From contig NZ_JBHTJW010000003.1 in assembly GCF_042676145.1 (NCBI RefSeq), positions 310,001 through 374,000 of the forward strand: 64,000 nucleotides of DNA, read 5' to 3'. This stretch comes from Methylophilus glucosoxydans. Lineage in GTDB: Bacteria > Pseudomonadota > Gammaproteobacteria > Burkholderiales > Methylophilaceae. A program made the position numbers and the translations under genes. Below are positions 34,013-41,580 of this stretch, one piece after another. The notes beneath the pieces were generated by a model, which had not been told where the DNA came from, made no database searches, and saw only the letters and a list, made by a program, of their open reading frames with translations. The stretch's first letter is position 1. Each line of letters begins with the position of its first letter.

Positions 34013-34014
34013 TA

Positions 34015-34034
34015 TTAAATTGACATCAATTTAA
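34015..34034. promoter_or_regulatory. 20-bp palindromic operator candidate upstream of sps
   Basis: TTAAATTGA and TCAATTTAA are perfect 9-bp arms separated by CA. Short AT-rich palindromes with a 2-bp centre are typical binding sites of MarR- or GntR-type dimeric regulators. It lies 193 bp upstream of the sps start. Confidence 0.5.
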
Positions 34035-34072
34035 AATAAAAAGTTTCAACTTTTAACAAGATTGCAGGCAAT

Positions 34073-34107
34073 AAAAAAGCCCTGACCAACAGGGCAGGGC
34101 TGATTTT
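34073..34107 (-). terminator. Rho-independent terminator after the flavin reductase-like gene
   Basis: On the minus strand GCCCTG ... CAGGGC forms the stem and is followed by TTTTTTATTG. It starts about 20 nt past the stop at 34124 and ends the glnS-methyltransferase-AlkB-flavin reductase run of genes. Confidence 0.85.
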
Positions 34108-34123
34108 TTGCATGAGTTAGAGG

Positions 34124-34672
34124 CTAGTAGGCTTGACCGGTAGCAAAGAATACGCCACCCGCAATATGGTGGATGGTGCGTAACTCGTCATGCCCCTCAA
34201 AATGCCATTGGCCATCACTAAATACACGCGCATCGGCATGCGCCGCGATCACTTCAGCAATAAACAAGTCGTAAGTGTTCTGGTTATGCGGCTCGGGGAT
34301 GATTTTGCACTCCAGCCACGCCACGCAATCTTTCACCAGCGGCGCGCTGATTTCCTGTGCAGCCAAGGTCTCAATGCCGTATTCGGCAAACTTGTCGCTG
34401 CCTGGCAAATCACGGCCGCTGATACTCCCCACCTTTTTCACCATCTCGATTTGCTGCACGCAAGGCAGGTTAATCGCAAACGTGCCTTCCGCTTCCATCA
34501 GTTCACGCGTGTAGGTTTTGCTGTCTATCACGACGGTGACTTTGGGTGGATTAAAGTCTAAAGCGCAGACCCAAGCGGCGGCCATGATATTACTTTTACC
34601 ATCATGCGCAGAAGTAATAATAACTGTTGGGCCGTGATTGAGGAGGCGAGTTACGTGTTTAATATCTAACAA
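34124..34672 (-). CDS. Flavin reductase-like domain protein
   Basis: A 182-residue protein of the flavin reductase-like (split-barrel FMN-binding) family. GPTVIITSAHDGKSNIMAAAW near the N-terminus (split before SNIM) and DSKTYTRELMEAEGTFAINLPC are typical of the FMN-binding fold, which in relatives uses NAD(P)H to reduce flavin or acts as an FMN-bound oxidoreductase. The apparent start is TTG at 34672, one base beyond the stop of the AlkB-like gene; no ATG lies before the conserved region. This tight spacing implies co-translation with the AT-rich pair upstream, but its own base composition is like the rest of the chromosome, so it may be the original neighbour of glnS. Specific substrate unknown. 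Confidence 0.8.
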   Translation of the reverse strand: MLDIKHVTRLLNHGPTVIITSAHDGKSNIMAAAWVCALDFNPPKVTVVIDSKTYTRELMEAEGTFAINLPCVQQIEMVKKVGSISGRDLPGSDKFAEYGIETLAAQEISAPLVKDCVAWLECKIIPEPHNQNTYDLFIAEVIAAHADARVFSDGQWHFEGHDELRTIHHIAGGVFFATGQAY

Positions 34673-34673
34673 T

Positions 34674-35282
34674 CTACAATATGTACCTAAAAGTTAAATT
34701 CACACGAGCCCCCAGTTTAAGGGGCTCTTTGGGGATTCCGTGGATCCAATTTTTTTGTATATCTCCATCCATCACAATTAGGCTTTCATCGGTAAGATAA
34801 ATTTTCATTGGAGCAATAGATTTATTTTTTTTATGTTTAAAAATAAAGGTTCTTGTTTCGCCTAAACTTAGAGATGCAATAGAGGGATTTTCACCTAGTT
34901 CGGGTTCATCATCACTGTGAAAACCTAAGCTATCTAATCCACTTCTGTAATAATTTAATAAGACGCTATTGAAATTCTTTTTACACACTTCTTCTATTTT
35001 TTTCTTGATACTTAATAAAAGAGGCGTCCATGCAAGAGGTTCGAATTTGTTGCCAGAGTATGTATAGTTTTTACCTTTGTCTCCATACCAGGCGATTAAT
35101 CTAGGTTGTATAAATGTTTTCCCCCATACTGTTATTTTTTCTTCGCGCCATGGGGTTTCTAGAATTAACCTGGATAATAAGTCTTCGTTAGAGCAGTCGA
35201 ATTTTAAAGACTGCAACGAGTAGAGATCACCATCTGACATAGGTATTTTGATTAGTTCAGATGGTGATTCAAATAAGTCCAT
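34674..35282 (-). CDS. AlkB-family 2-oxoglutarate/Fe(II) dioxygenase
   Basis: A 202-residue AlkB-type dioxygenase. The metal ligands are H122 and D124 (GFHSDDEPELG) and H181 (WIHGIP), and R193 and R199 in GARVNLTFRYIL fit the 2-oxoglutarate contact and the family RxxxxxR signature. NSVLLNYYRSGLDSLGFHSD (split at SLG) is closer to the ALKBH2/ALKBH3-like bacterial group than to E. coli AlkB. Such enzymes remove alkyl groups such as 1-methyladenine and 3-methylcytosine from DNA or RNA by oxidation. The gene is AT-rich unlike glnS, and it starts 5 nt behind a methyltransferase-like gene, so horizontal acquisition as a unit is likely. Repair of alkylation damage or removal of a partner-made mark are both possible. 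Confidence 0.85.
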   Translation of the reverse strand: MDLFESPSELIKIPMSDGDLYSLQSLKFDCSNEDLLSRLILETPWREEKITVWGKTFIQPRLIAWYGDKGKNYTYSGNKFEPLAWTPLLLSIKKKIEEVCKKNFNSVLLNYYRSGLDSLGFHSDDEPELGENPSIASLSLGETRTFIFKHKKNKSIAPMKIYLTDESLIVMDGDIQKNWIHGIPKEPLKLGARVNLTFRYIL

Positions 35283-35287
35283 AAACG

Positions 35288-36181
35288 TTATTGTTCTTTA
35301 ATGAGAAGTCTAAAAGAAATCTGACTTCTTAATTTTGGTTTATTGGGGAATTTTGTTAAATACTCTCCAAAAACACTTAATTGTTCATTTGAACTAGGGG
35401 TGACAGTTGCATCGGCGCTTGAGATAACCTTCATACCTTTCTCAGACCACTTATTATCAAAGTAAGTTGTGAAATCTGTATGTGCATTATCAATAAAGAT
35501 AAAGGCTGAGCCTGTTTTGGATTTTGTGAAAATGGTATCCCAGAAATTTTCTAAATCTTCTTTATCCAATCTGGATACTTCGGAAACGAAATAGCTCAAC
35601 GTAAAGATGTCAGAATCAAGGAACTTTTTTTGATATTGCCAAGATGTTGAGTCAGTAACGTCCAATGGTTGGAAGTTCGTATTTAAAATGATTTCTTTTA
35701 GAGAAGTTTTGTTATCTATTTCAGTCCATGAGTCAGCCCATGCTTGCTCTTTATCACAAAGGTAACATGTTACGCGGCTTACCTTTTGTTTATCTAAGCT
35801 GAGAAGGTATTTTAATAAACCAACAATATCACTCCCTGGCCCTCCACCGATGCAAGAAATTTTCAATATATCTTTAAGAAAAATACTTTTTATCGGCTCA
35901 AATTTGTCAGGATTTTTTAATTCAAGATTTTCTAGCAATTGGAAAATATAGTCAGCATGAGATGCGACGTATTTATAAACGTAAGCAAACCGTGTTGCAG
36001 GCTTTTTGTAATTTATGCCAGGAGAGTTTTTGTCAGTAAGTTTCTTATAATTATCAGCTAAATATTCAATCTGTTCTTTAATTTCCTTGTCAGTCGCTGA
36101 CTCATCACCAGAATGTTCATTTTTTGTTTCTTTGTATAGATCATCCAAAACTAGTTTTACTAATTCAAAGATTGTTTTCAT
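35288..36181 (-). CDS. Rossmann-fold methyltransferase-like protein of unknown target
   Basis: A 297-residue protein whose central part has SAM-methyltransferase order: motif I ISCIGGGPGSD (108-118), acidic end of strand 2 CYLCDKE (139-145), PLDVTD (172-177), strand 4 DIFTLSYFVSEVSRL (191-205) and strand 5 GSAFIFIDNAH (224-234). The N-terminal 100 residues are helical and lysine-rich. I do not recognise a named family, and no NPPY-type or other base-specific catalytic motif is evident, so the target (nucleic acid, protein or small molecule) is open. AAAGGGG precedes the ATG. Base composition is markedly AT-rich: I counted 15 G/C in the 60 bases 35881-35940 against 33 of 60 in 37021-37080 of glnS. 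It lies 50 nt after glnS and 5 nt before the AlkB-like gene. Confidence 0.75.
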   Translation of the reverse strand: MKTIFELVKLVLDDLYKETKNEHSGDESATDKEIKEQIEYLADNYKKLTDKNSPGINYKKPATRFAYVYKYVASHADYIFQLLENLELKNPDKFEPIKSIFLKDILKISCIGGGPGSDIVGLLKYLLSLDKQKVSRVTCYLCDKEQAWADSWTEIDNKTSLKEIILNTNFQPLDVTDSTSWQYQKKFLDSDIFTLSYFVSEVSRLDKEDLENFWDTIFTKSKTGSAFIFIDNAHTDFTTYFDNKWSEKGMKVISSADATVTPSSNEQLSVFGEYLTKFPNKPKLRSQISFRLLIKEQ

Positions 36182-36210
36182 TTGGATACCCCTTTATTGT
36201 TTTTAATTTT

Positions 36211-36225
36211 TTGATTTCGAATCAA
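36211..36225. repeat. Inverted repeat at the glnS / methyltransferase-like gene junction
   Basis: TTGATT-TCG-AATCAA is a perfect 6-bp inverted repeat in the 50-bp gap, exactly where base composition changes. It could be an operator or promoter element for the AT-rich pair (minus-strand TTGATT at 36224-36229 lies nearby), a weak hairpin, or a mark of insertion. Confidence 0.35.
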
Positions 36226-36231
36226 TCAAGA

Positions 36232-38013
36232 CTACTTCTGCCAGTTATCCTTCAATGTCACCGTCCTATTAAACACCGGCTTACCAGCCACACTGTCTTT
36301 TCTGTCGGCGACAAAATACCCGTGACGCTCAAACTGGTAACTATCACCTGGTTGTGCCTCTTGTGCGCTTTGTTCCAGTTGGGCAGTGATCACTTTGACA
36401 GAATTCGGGTTAATGTCTTCTAAAAAGTCTTTATCGCCGCTACCTGGATGTGGGTCTTTAAACAGTCTATCGTACAGGCGGATTTCAGTAGTGTAAGCGT
36501 GATTGGCGCTGACCCAGTGGATATTGCCTTTGACCTTGACGCTATCCGCACCTGGCGTGCCTGACTTGGTGTCTGGCAGGTATTCGCAATGCACGGTGGT
36601 GACGTTGCCAGCCGCATCTTTTTCGCAGCTGAGGCATTTGACCACGTAGCCATAGCGCAAGCGCACCATATTGCCGGGGAACAGGCGGAAGTAGCCTTTG
36701 GAAGGTTCTTCCATAAAGTCTTCGCGCTCAATCCATAACTCTTTGGAGAGTTTGACCACGCGTTTGCCTAAGTCTGGTTTTTGCGGGTGGTTAGGGGCGT
36801 AGCAGTCTTCGTCTTGGCCTTCTGGGTAGTTATCAATCACCAGTTTGATCGGGTCGAGCACGCCAATTTTGCGTGGGGCAGATTCGTTGAGAACTTCGCG
36901 CATGCAGTCTTCGAGGATGCTGTACTCTATCCATGAGTCGGCTTTAGACACGCCGATGCGGTCAGTGAACAGTTTGAAGCCTTCAGGGGCATAGCCACGG
37001 CGACGCGCGCCTGCCAGTGTCGGCAAGCGAGGGTCGTCCCAGCCAGTGACGTGTTTTTCTTCGACCAGTTGAATCAGCTTGCGTTTAGAGAGCACCACAT
37101 AGGTCAGGTTGAGGCGTGCAAATTCATACTGGTAAGGTACCGGTTTGTTAATCATCCCGGCATCAGCCAGATTGTCCATCAGCCAATCGTAGAAAGGGCG
37201 CTGGTCTTCAAATTCTAGCGTACAGATGGAGTGGGTGATGGTTTCCAGTGCATCTTCAATCGGATGCGCGAAGGTGTACATAGGATAGATGCACCATTTG
37301 TCACCGGTGTTGTGGTGGTGGGCGCGGCGGATACGGTAAATCGCGGGGTCACGCATATTGATGTTGGGCGAGGCCATGTCAATTTTGGCGCGCAATACCA
37401 TGCTGCCATCGGCGTGTTTACCATCGCGCATTTCTCTGAAGATGCGCAGATTTTCTTCTATGCTGCGGTCGCGGAATGGCGAGTTTTTACCTGGTTCGGT
37501 CAGCGTGCCGCGGTTGATGCGCATTTCATCGGCGCTTTGCGCATCGACATAGGCTTGTCCGCGTTGAATCAAGGCTTCGGCAGCGGCATACATAAAGTCA
37601 AAATAATCGCTGGCAAAGTAGAGATTGTCTTCTTTGCTGCCATCCGGGCGCGTATTGTCCCAGTCAAAGCCCAGCCACCGCACCATCTCAGTGATGCTAT
37701 CTACATATTCCTGGCTTTCTTTTTCTGGGTTGGTGTCATCAAAACGCATATGACAGATGCCGCCATAATCACGCGCTAACCCAAAGTTGAGAAACACCGA
37801 CTTGGCATGACCGATGTGCAAATAGCCATTCGGCTCGGGCGGAAAACGGGTGCGAATTTTAGCAAAATCGGTTTGTCCGCTGGCGTGATGCATGGCATCG
37901 CCTGGCGTACCAGCCCATTTCTTTTCGGCATATTTTTCTTCGGTAAGGTCTCTATCAACAATAGCACGGATAAAATTGGAGGCGGCGGGGATGGGTTCTT
38001 TTTCTGTCGACAT
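36232..38013 (-). CDS. glnS: Glutaminyl-tRNA synthetase
   Basis: A 593-residue class I aminoacyl-tRNA synthetase that charges tRNA-Gln. The HIGH motif is PNGYLHIGHAKS (about 60-71), followed by MRFDDTNPEKESQEYVDSI (split), and the KMSKS-type loop reads VLSKRKL near 297, as in GlnRS. The anticodon-binding beta-barrels make up the C-terminal 230 residues. Length is slightly above E. coli GlnRS because of a longer N-terminus. It is divergent from birA. Composition is normal for the window, which makes the AT-rich genes behind it stand out. Confidence 0.97.
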   Translation of the reverse strand: MSTEKEPIPAASNFIRAIVDRDLTEEKYAEKKWAGTPGDAMHHASGQTDFAKIRTRFPPEPNGYLHIGHAKSVFLNFGLARDYGGICHMRFDDTNPEKESQEYVDSITEMVRWLGFDWDNTRPDGSKEDNLYFASDYFDFMYAAAEALIQRGQAYVDAQSADEMRINRGTLTEPGKNSPFRDRSIEENLRIFREMRDGKHADGSMVLRAKIDMASPNINMRDPAIYRIRRAHHHNTGDKWCIYPMYTFAHPIEDALETITHSICTLEFEDQRPFYDWLMDNLADAGMINKPVPYQYEFARLNLTYVVLSKRKLIQLVEEKHVTGWDDPRLPTLAGARRRGYAPEGFKLFTDRIGVSKADSWIEYSILEDCMREVLNESAPRKIGVLDPIKLVIDNYPEGQDEDCYAPNHPQKPDLGKRVVKLSKELWIEREDFMEEPSKGYFRLFPGNMVRLRYGYVVKCLSCEKDAAGNVTTVHCEYLPDTKSGTPGADSVKVKGNIHWVSANHAYTTEIRLYDRLFKDPHPGSGDKDFLEDINPNSVKVITAQLEQSAQEAQPGDSYQFERHGYFVADRKDSVAGKPVFNRTVTLKDNWQK

Positions 38014-38180
38014 GGCGGTTCTTGAAGTTGCTAAAGTGTGCTTATTTTACACGGTTAGCGACCTGACCCAAAACGCTTAATACAGGGCGTTTCGGGCTTT
38101 TATCGCCCGGCCTGACAGGGCGGGTATGCTACACTGCGGGCTATGAATATACGCATGATTATCGCCACTCACCAGTTGTT

Positions 38181-39170
38181 ATGAACAAGCTGGCATTTCC
38201 TATTCTGGCCGTGCTGGCGGATGGCAAATTTCACTCTGGTGAAGACTTGGCCCAGCGTTTTGGCGTCACGCGCGCCACGGTATATAACGCGATTCAATCT
38301 GCTGAGCAGCTAGGCATCAAGGTGTTTTCAGTCCGTGGACGCGGATATCGCTTGCCCAAGCCGCTGACCTTGCTCGATGCAGATCAAATTACCCAGGCCT
38401 GTGGCGAGTATGCGCCCTGGTTTCATGTGCAAGTGCTGGCGCAGGTTGATTCCACTAACCGCTATTTAATGCAGGAGAGTGCGCGCGGTATTGCCCATGC
38501 GACCTGTGTGGCGGCGCATATGCAGACAGCCGGGCGCGGTCGACGCGGCCGTTCCTGGCATTCTCAATTGGGTGGTAGCCTGACTTTTTCATTGCTCTGG
38601 CGCTTTCAATGTGGTGCGGCTGGCTTGTCTGGCTTGAGTCTGGTGGTCGGTTTGGCATTAGTGCGGGCCTTGCACACGATGGGCTTAACCAGCGTGCGCT
38701 TAAAATGGCCGAATGACTTGCTGGTGTTGCAAGCGGGCAGTTGGCACAAGCTGGGCGGGATTCTGATTGAGCTGCAGGGGGATATGGAAGGCCCAAGTGC
38801 AGCGGTGATCGGCATAGGCCTCAATTTGGAATTGGAGGCTGACTTACAACAGCAGATTGACCAGGCGGCGATGGGCCTAAATCAGTTGTCGGGTGCGCCT
38901 GTAGACCCTAACCACTTGCTCGGCCACTGCTTGAACCAGTTGGCGCAACACTTAAGCCTGTTTGCCGAGCATGGTTTTGTCTATTTTCAGCCCGAGTGGA
39001 CGGCGTATCATGCTTTTGAGCAGCAAGCTGTGAATCTGCTGTTAGCCAATGGCCAGTCGGTTCCCGGTCGCGTGGTTGGCGTAGCTGAAGAGGGCAGTTT
39101 GCTGGTGGAAACCGCTGCCGGTATTCAGCGCTTTAACGCAGGCGAAATCAGCGTTCGGAGTGCGTCATGA
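38181..39170 (+). CDS. birA: Biotin--[acetyl-CoA-carboxylase] ligase / biotin operon repressor
   Basis: A 329-residue group II BirA. The N-terminal winged helix (about 5-65; SGEDLAQRFGVTRATVYNAI) suggests it also represses biotin genes; the catalytic core carries DSTNRYLM, the biotinyl-AMP loop TAGRGRRGRSW (about 114-124), LKWPNDLLV and KLGGILIEL; the C-terminal SH3-like part ends the protein. It attaches biotin to the acetyl-CoA carboxylase carrier protein. No good ribosome-binding site precedes the ATG at 38181; instead a 13-codon open frame (38143-38184) ends across it as ATGA, so coupled translation is possible. Its own stop overlaps the coaX start by 4 nt. Confidence 0.95.
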   Translation: MNKLAFPILAVLADGKFHSGEDLAQRFGVTRATVYNAIQSAEQLGIKVFSVRGRGYRLPKPLTLLDADQITQACGEYAPWFHVQVLAQVDSTNRYLMQESARGIAHATCVAAHMQTAGRGRRGRSWHSQLGGSLTFSLLWRFQCGAAGLSGLSLVVGLALVRALHTMGLTSVRLKWPNDLLVLQAGSWHKLGGILIELQGDMEGPSAAVIGIGLNLELEADLQQQIDQAAMGLNQLSGAPVDPNHLLGHCLNQLAQHLSLFAEHGFVYFQPEWTAYHAFEQQAVNLLLANGQSVPGRVVGVAEEGSLLVETAAGIQRFNAGEISVRSAS

Positions 39171-39967
39171 AACTGCTGATTGATGCCGGCAATAGCCGCA
39201 CCAAATGGGCCTGGTGTCCTGAGCAATCGAGCCAGCCGACAGCGCTGCAGATCAATACCCTGGATAATCAAGACTGGTTTGAGGGCACCGCACAGGCGCA
39301 AGCCTTGCACGCCGCAATTGCTAAGGCGAGCCGGATCTATTTAAGCAATGTGGCGGGCGAGCGCTGGCTGCAAGCCTTGCCCGAGCGGGATCAACGTTTG
39401 CAAGCTATTGTCGCCACCTCTTTATCCTTGGGCTTGCAAAACAGCTACAGTCAACCCGCGCAACTGGGTAGCGACCGCTGGTGCAGCCTGTTAGCGGTAT
39501 GGCGTAGCGAGGGAAAATCAGCATTGGTCGTCAGCGCGGGTACCGCAATGACGATGGATGCGCTGCTAGTCAAGCAAGAAGTTAAGCAAGAGCTCAAACA
39601 AGCACAGGCGATGTTTGCTGGCGGCAGTATCCAGCCTGGCTTGCGACTAATGTGGCAAAGTTTGCAACAAGGGGCGGCGCAACTCGATTATGCCTATCCC
39701 GACCTTGACGCTGGCACGGATGGCTTTGCGCAAAATAGCCAGCATGCCATGTGGGTAGGCTGCGTGCAGGCGCTGGCTGCTTCGGTGGCTGCCCAATATG
39801 CGCGCTTGTGCCAGCAACTGGATCATGTGCCATTATTGTTCATGAGTGGCGGCGATGCAGATTTAATCGCCAGATATTTGCCGCATGCATTGTCAGCACA
39901 GGCGATTATTGTGGATAATCTGGTATTAAAGGGATTGGCCTGCCTGGCTAAGTGTTCAGACGAATGA
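39167..39967 (+). CDS. coaX: Type III pantothenate kinase
   Basis: A 266-residue CoaX, which phosphorylates pantothenate in coenzyme A synthesis and, unlike CoaA, is not inhibited by CoA. It begins with the ATPase phosphate-1 motif KLLIDAGNSRTKWAW; the substrate region is GSDRWCSLLA and the phosphate-2 motif is VVSAGTAMTMDAL near 122-134; GGSIQPGLRLM follows. The gene overlaps birA by ATGA, the classic betaproteobacterial birA-coaX pair. Confidence 0.95.
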   Translation: MKLLIDAGNSRTKWAWCPEQSSQPTALQINTLDNQDWFEGTAQAQALHAAIAKASRIYLSNVAGERWLQALPERDQRLQAIVATSLSLGLQNSYSQPAQLGSDRWCSLLAVWRSEGKSALVVSAGTAMTMDALLVKQEVKQELKQAQAMFAGGSIQPGLRLMWQSLQQGAAQLDYAYPDLDAGTDGFAQNSQHAMWVGCVQALAASVAAQYARLCQQLDHVPLLFMSGGDADLIARYLPHALSAQAIIVDNLVLKGLACLAKCSDE

Positions 39968-39980
39968 AAAGTATAAGTGA

Positions 39981-40862
39981 ATGAAAAAAATATTCTGGAT
40001 ATTGGTATTGCTGAATGTGGTGGTGTTTGCTTATTTTGAGCGCGATGCCCTGTCACCTGCCGTCAGTAGCCTCAAACCAGAGCTCCAGCCACAGCAAATT
40101 AAAATCCTCACCGAGCAGTCATTGCTGTCTTACCCCACACGCCATCCAGAGGCGGCGGTAAACGAGCCTTCCGATTCGGTAGTGCAGCCTGCTGATAGCC
40201 ATGTGCCTGCCAGTGAGCCAGTGTCAAAACCAGATGCCCAGGGTGCTGAAGCTAAACTGCCTGAAACCAAGCCATCTGAGCAAAAATCTCCTGAGCCTAA
40301 CAAGCCCGTGAGCTCCAACGTGGTGGAAGCGAGACCCGCTGAAGCAAAGCAGGCAGAAAAAGCCCCGTCGGCTAAGCCCGCAGAACAACATGCCGCGACG
40401 GCTGGCGCATGCTATGAGTGGAGCAGCTTCAACACCGCGCGCTTGAATGAAGCCTTGAGCCTGGCACAGCAACTCAATATCAAGACTCATACCAATCTGA
40501 TCGGCAGTCCGCAGGATAATGTGCGCTACTGGATTTATAAACCGCCGCTACCAACTGCCGAGGCTGCGCAAATCAAAGCCGATGAATTACGTAAACTCGG
40601 TGTGGAGGATTTCTTTGTTGTGCAAGACGACCCCAAATGGCGCAACGCAATCTCGTTCGGAGTTTTTCGTGATGAAAAACTGGCCGATAAGCTCATGCTA
40701 GACCTCAAAAATAAGGGGGTAAAATTGTTGATTAAAGCGACCCGTAATGGCGGTCAGGCGGTCATCAAAATGCAACAGGTCTCGCCACAACAACTTGTTG
40801 GTTTGCAAAAGGCGCGTTCGCAGTTTCCAGATGCCGTGCTTAAAGAAATACCTTGTAATTAA
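39981..40862 (+). CDS. SPOR-domain membrane-anchored protein
   Basis: A 293-residue protein with one N-terminal membrane helix (MKKIFWILVLLNVVVFAYF), a long Pro/Glu/Ala/Lys-rich linker (about 40-140), and a C-terminal SPOR-like domain (about 205-275) reading VRYWIYKPPLPTAEAAQIKA and GVEDFFVVQDDPKWRNAISFGVF (split). SPOR domains bind denuded glycan strands of septal peptidoglycan, so a cell-envelope or division role is likely. A CYEWSSFNTARLNEAL segment at about 148 is shared by relatives encoded after coaX in other betaproteobacteria. It ends in a strong bidirectional terminator. Confidence 0.82.
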   Translation: MKKIFWILVLLNVVVFAYFERDALSPAVSSLKPELQPQQIKILTEQSLLSYPTRHPEAAVNEPSDSVVQPADSHVPASEPVSKPDAQGAEAKLPETKPSEQKSPEPNKPVSSNVVEARPAEAKQAEKAPSAKPAEQHAATAGACYEWSSFNTARLNEALSLAQQLNIKTHTNLIGSPQDNVRYWIYKPPLPTAEAAQIKADELRKLGVEDFFVVQDDPKWRNAISFGVFRDEKLADKLMLDLKNKGVKLLIKATRNGGQAVIKMQQVSPQQLVGLQKARSQFPDAVLKEIPCN

Positions 40863-40890
40863 AATTCACAAGGCGTTAAAACGATAGACA

Positions 40891-40920
40891 TCAAAAAACC
40901 CGCATTCGCGGGTTTTTTGA
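40891..40920. terminator. Bidirectional terminator
   Basis: TCAAAAAACCCGC and GCGGGTTTTTTGA are perfect arms around ATTC. The element separates the plus-strand birA-coaX-SPOR operon from the minus-strand lipoprotein gene ending at 40930. Confidence 0.9.
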
Positions 40921-40929
40921 TAATCAATC

Positions 40930-41478
40930 TTACTGTTGTGCTGCTTTTTGAGCTTCTGCTGCTTTTTTGGCCGCTTCTTCTTCCTTGGCTTTATCTTCTT
41001 GAATTTTCTTCAGCAAATCCCCATTGGCTTTCAGGCCTGTCATGATTTGATTATCTACATTGTTTTTACGATCAAACACAAGACTATCGCCTAAAATCAC
41101 TTTTACCCAGTCTGGATAGCTGTAAGCCGTCCCCTTGTTGTGATCAACAATCGCGCCTATGCCACCGCCAAACAGAATGTTACCCCACATCCCGCCATTG
41201 GCTCTGGAGACCAGAACAGCAAAACCAGACTCTGCATTATCCTTTTGACATTTAATTTCGAGGTTTTGACCAGAGCGATGCACAACCAGGCTACCCGGTG
41301 TTTTGGTGGACCACTCACCGCGCTCATTTTTTGCCGTACATTTGGCATCTTCAACGAGTTGATCTTGTTTGTTGTATGTTTCAACGCGAATCGGTTGATT
41401 TGAATCTTTGGTAATCGACGCACAACCCGAAAACAGAAGGCTGCTTGCCATCACAAAAGCGACGTGATGATATTTCAT
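40930..41478 (-). CDS. Putative lipoprotein of unknown function
   Basis: A 182-residue protein with a lipoprotein signal peptide (MKYHHVAFVMASSLLFSGC). The mature part has a beta-rich stretch (QPIRVETYNKQDQLVEDAKC) and a glycine-rich turn GNILFGGGIGAIVDHNKGTAYSYPDWV (split at GAIVD), a pattern seen in a group of hypothetical proteobacterial lipoproteins. The tail (EDKAKEEEAAKKAAEAQKAAQQ, split) is a charged Ala/Lys/Glu helix. I do not know its function. It lies between a bidirectional terminator and lpdA, and is separated from lpdA by about 100 bp. Confidence 0.7.
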   Translation of the reverse strand: MKYHHVAFVMASSLLFSGCASITKDSNQPIRVETYNKQDQLVEDAKCTAKNERGEWSTKTPGSLVVHRSGQNLEIKCQKDNAESGFAVLVSRANGGMWGNILFGGGIGAIVDHNKGTAYSYPDWVKVILGDSLVFDRKNNVDNQIMTGLKANGDLLKKIQEDKAKEEEAAKKAAEAQKAAQQ

Positions 41479-41580
41479 ATACTCCCTTATGTTGTTATTA
41501 GTTAACTCCCGTGAGCAGGAGTTAACTAATATTATAGAGGGCAGGTATATTTTTAGTAAGAGATGTTAATAAATTTATGT

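Larger units (their letters stand above)
33823..34123. other. sps upstream region with three inverted repeats (301 bp)
   Basis: No gene is seen. From right to left (the direction of sps transcription) the region holds the terminator of the flavin reductase-like gene (34073-34107), a perfect 20-bp palindrome (34015-34034), a 7-bp hairpin (33983-34012), and a further 8-bp inverted repeat (33855-33886) just ahead of the sps ribosome-binding site. It looks like a regulated promoter and 5' leader for the sucrose operon. Confidence 0.55.
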
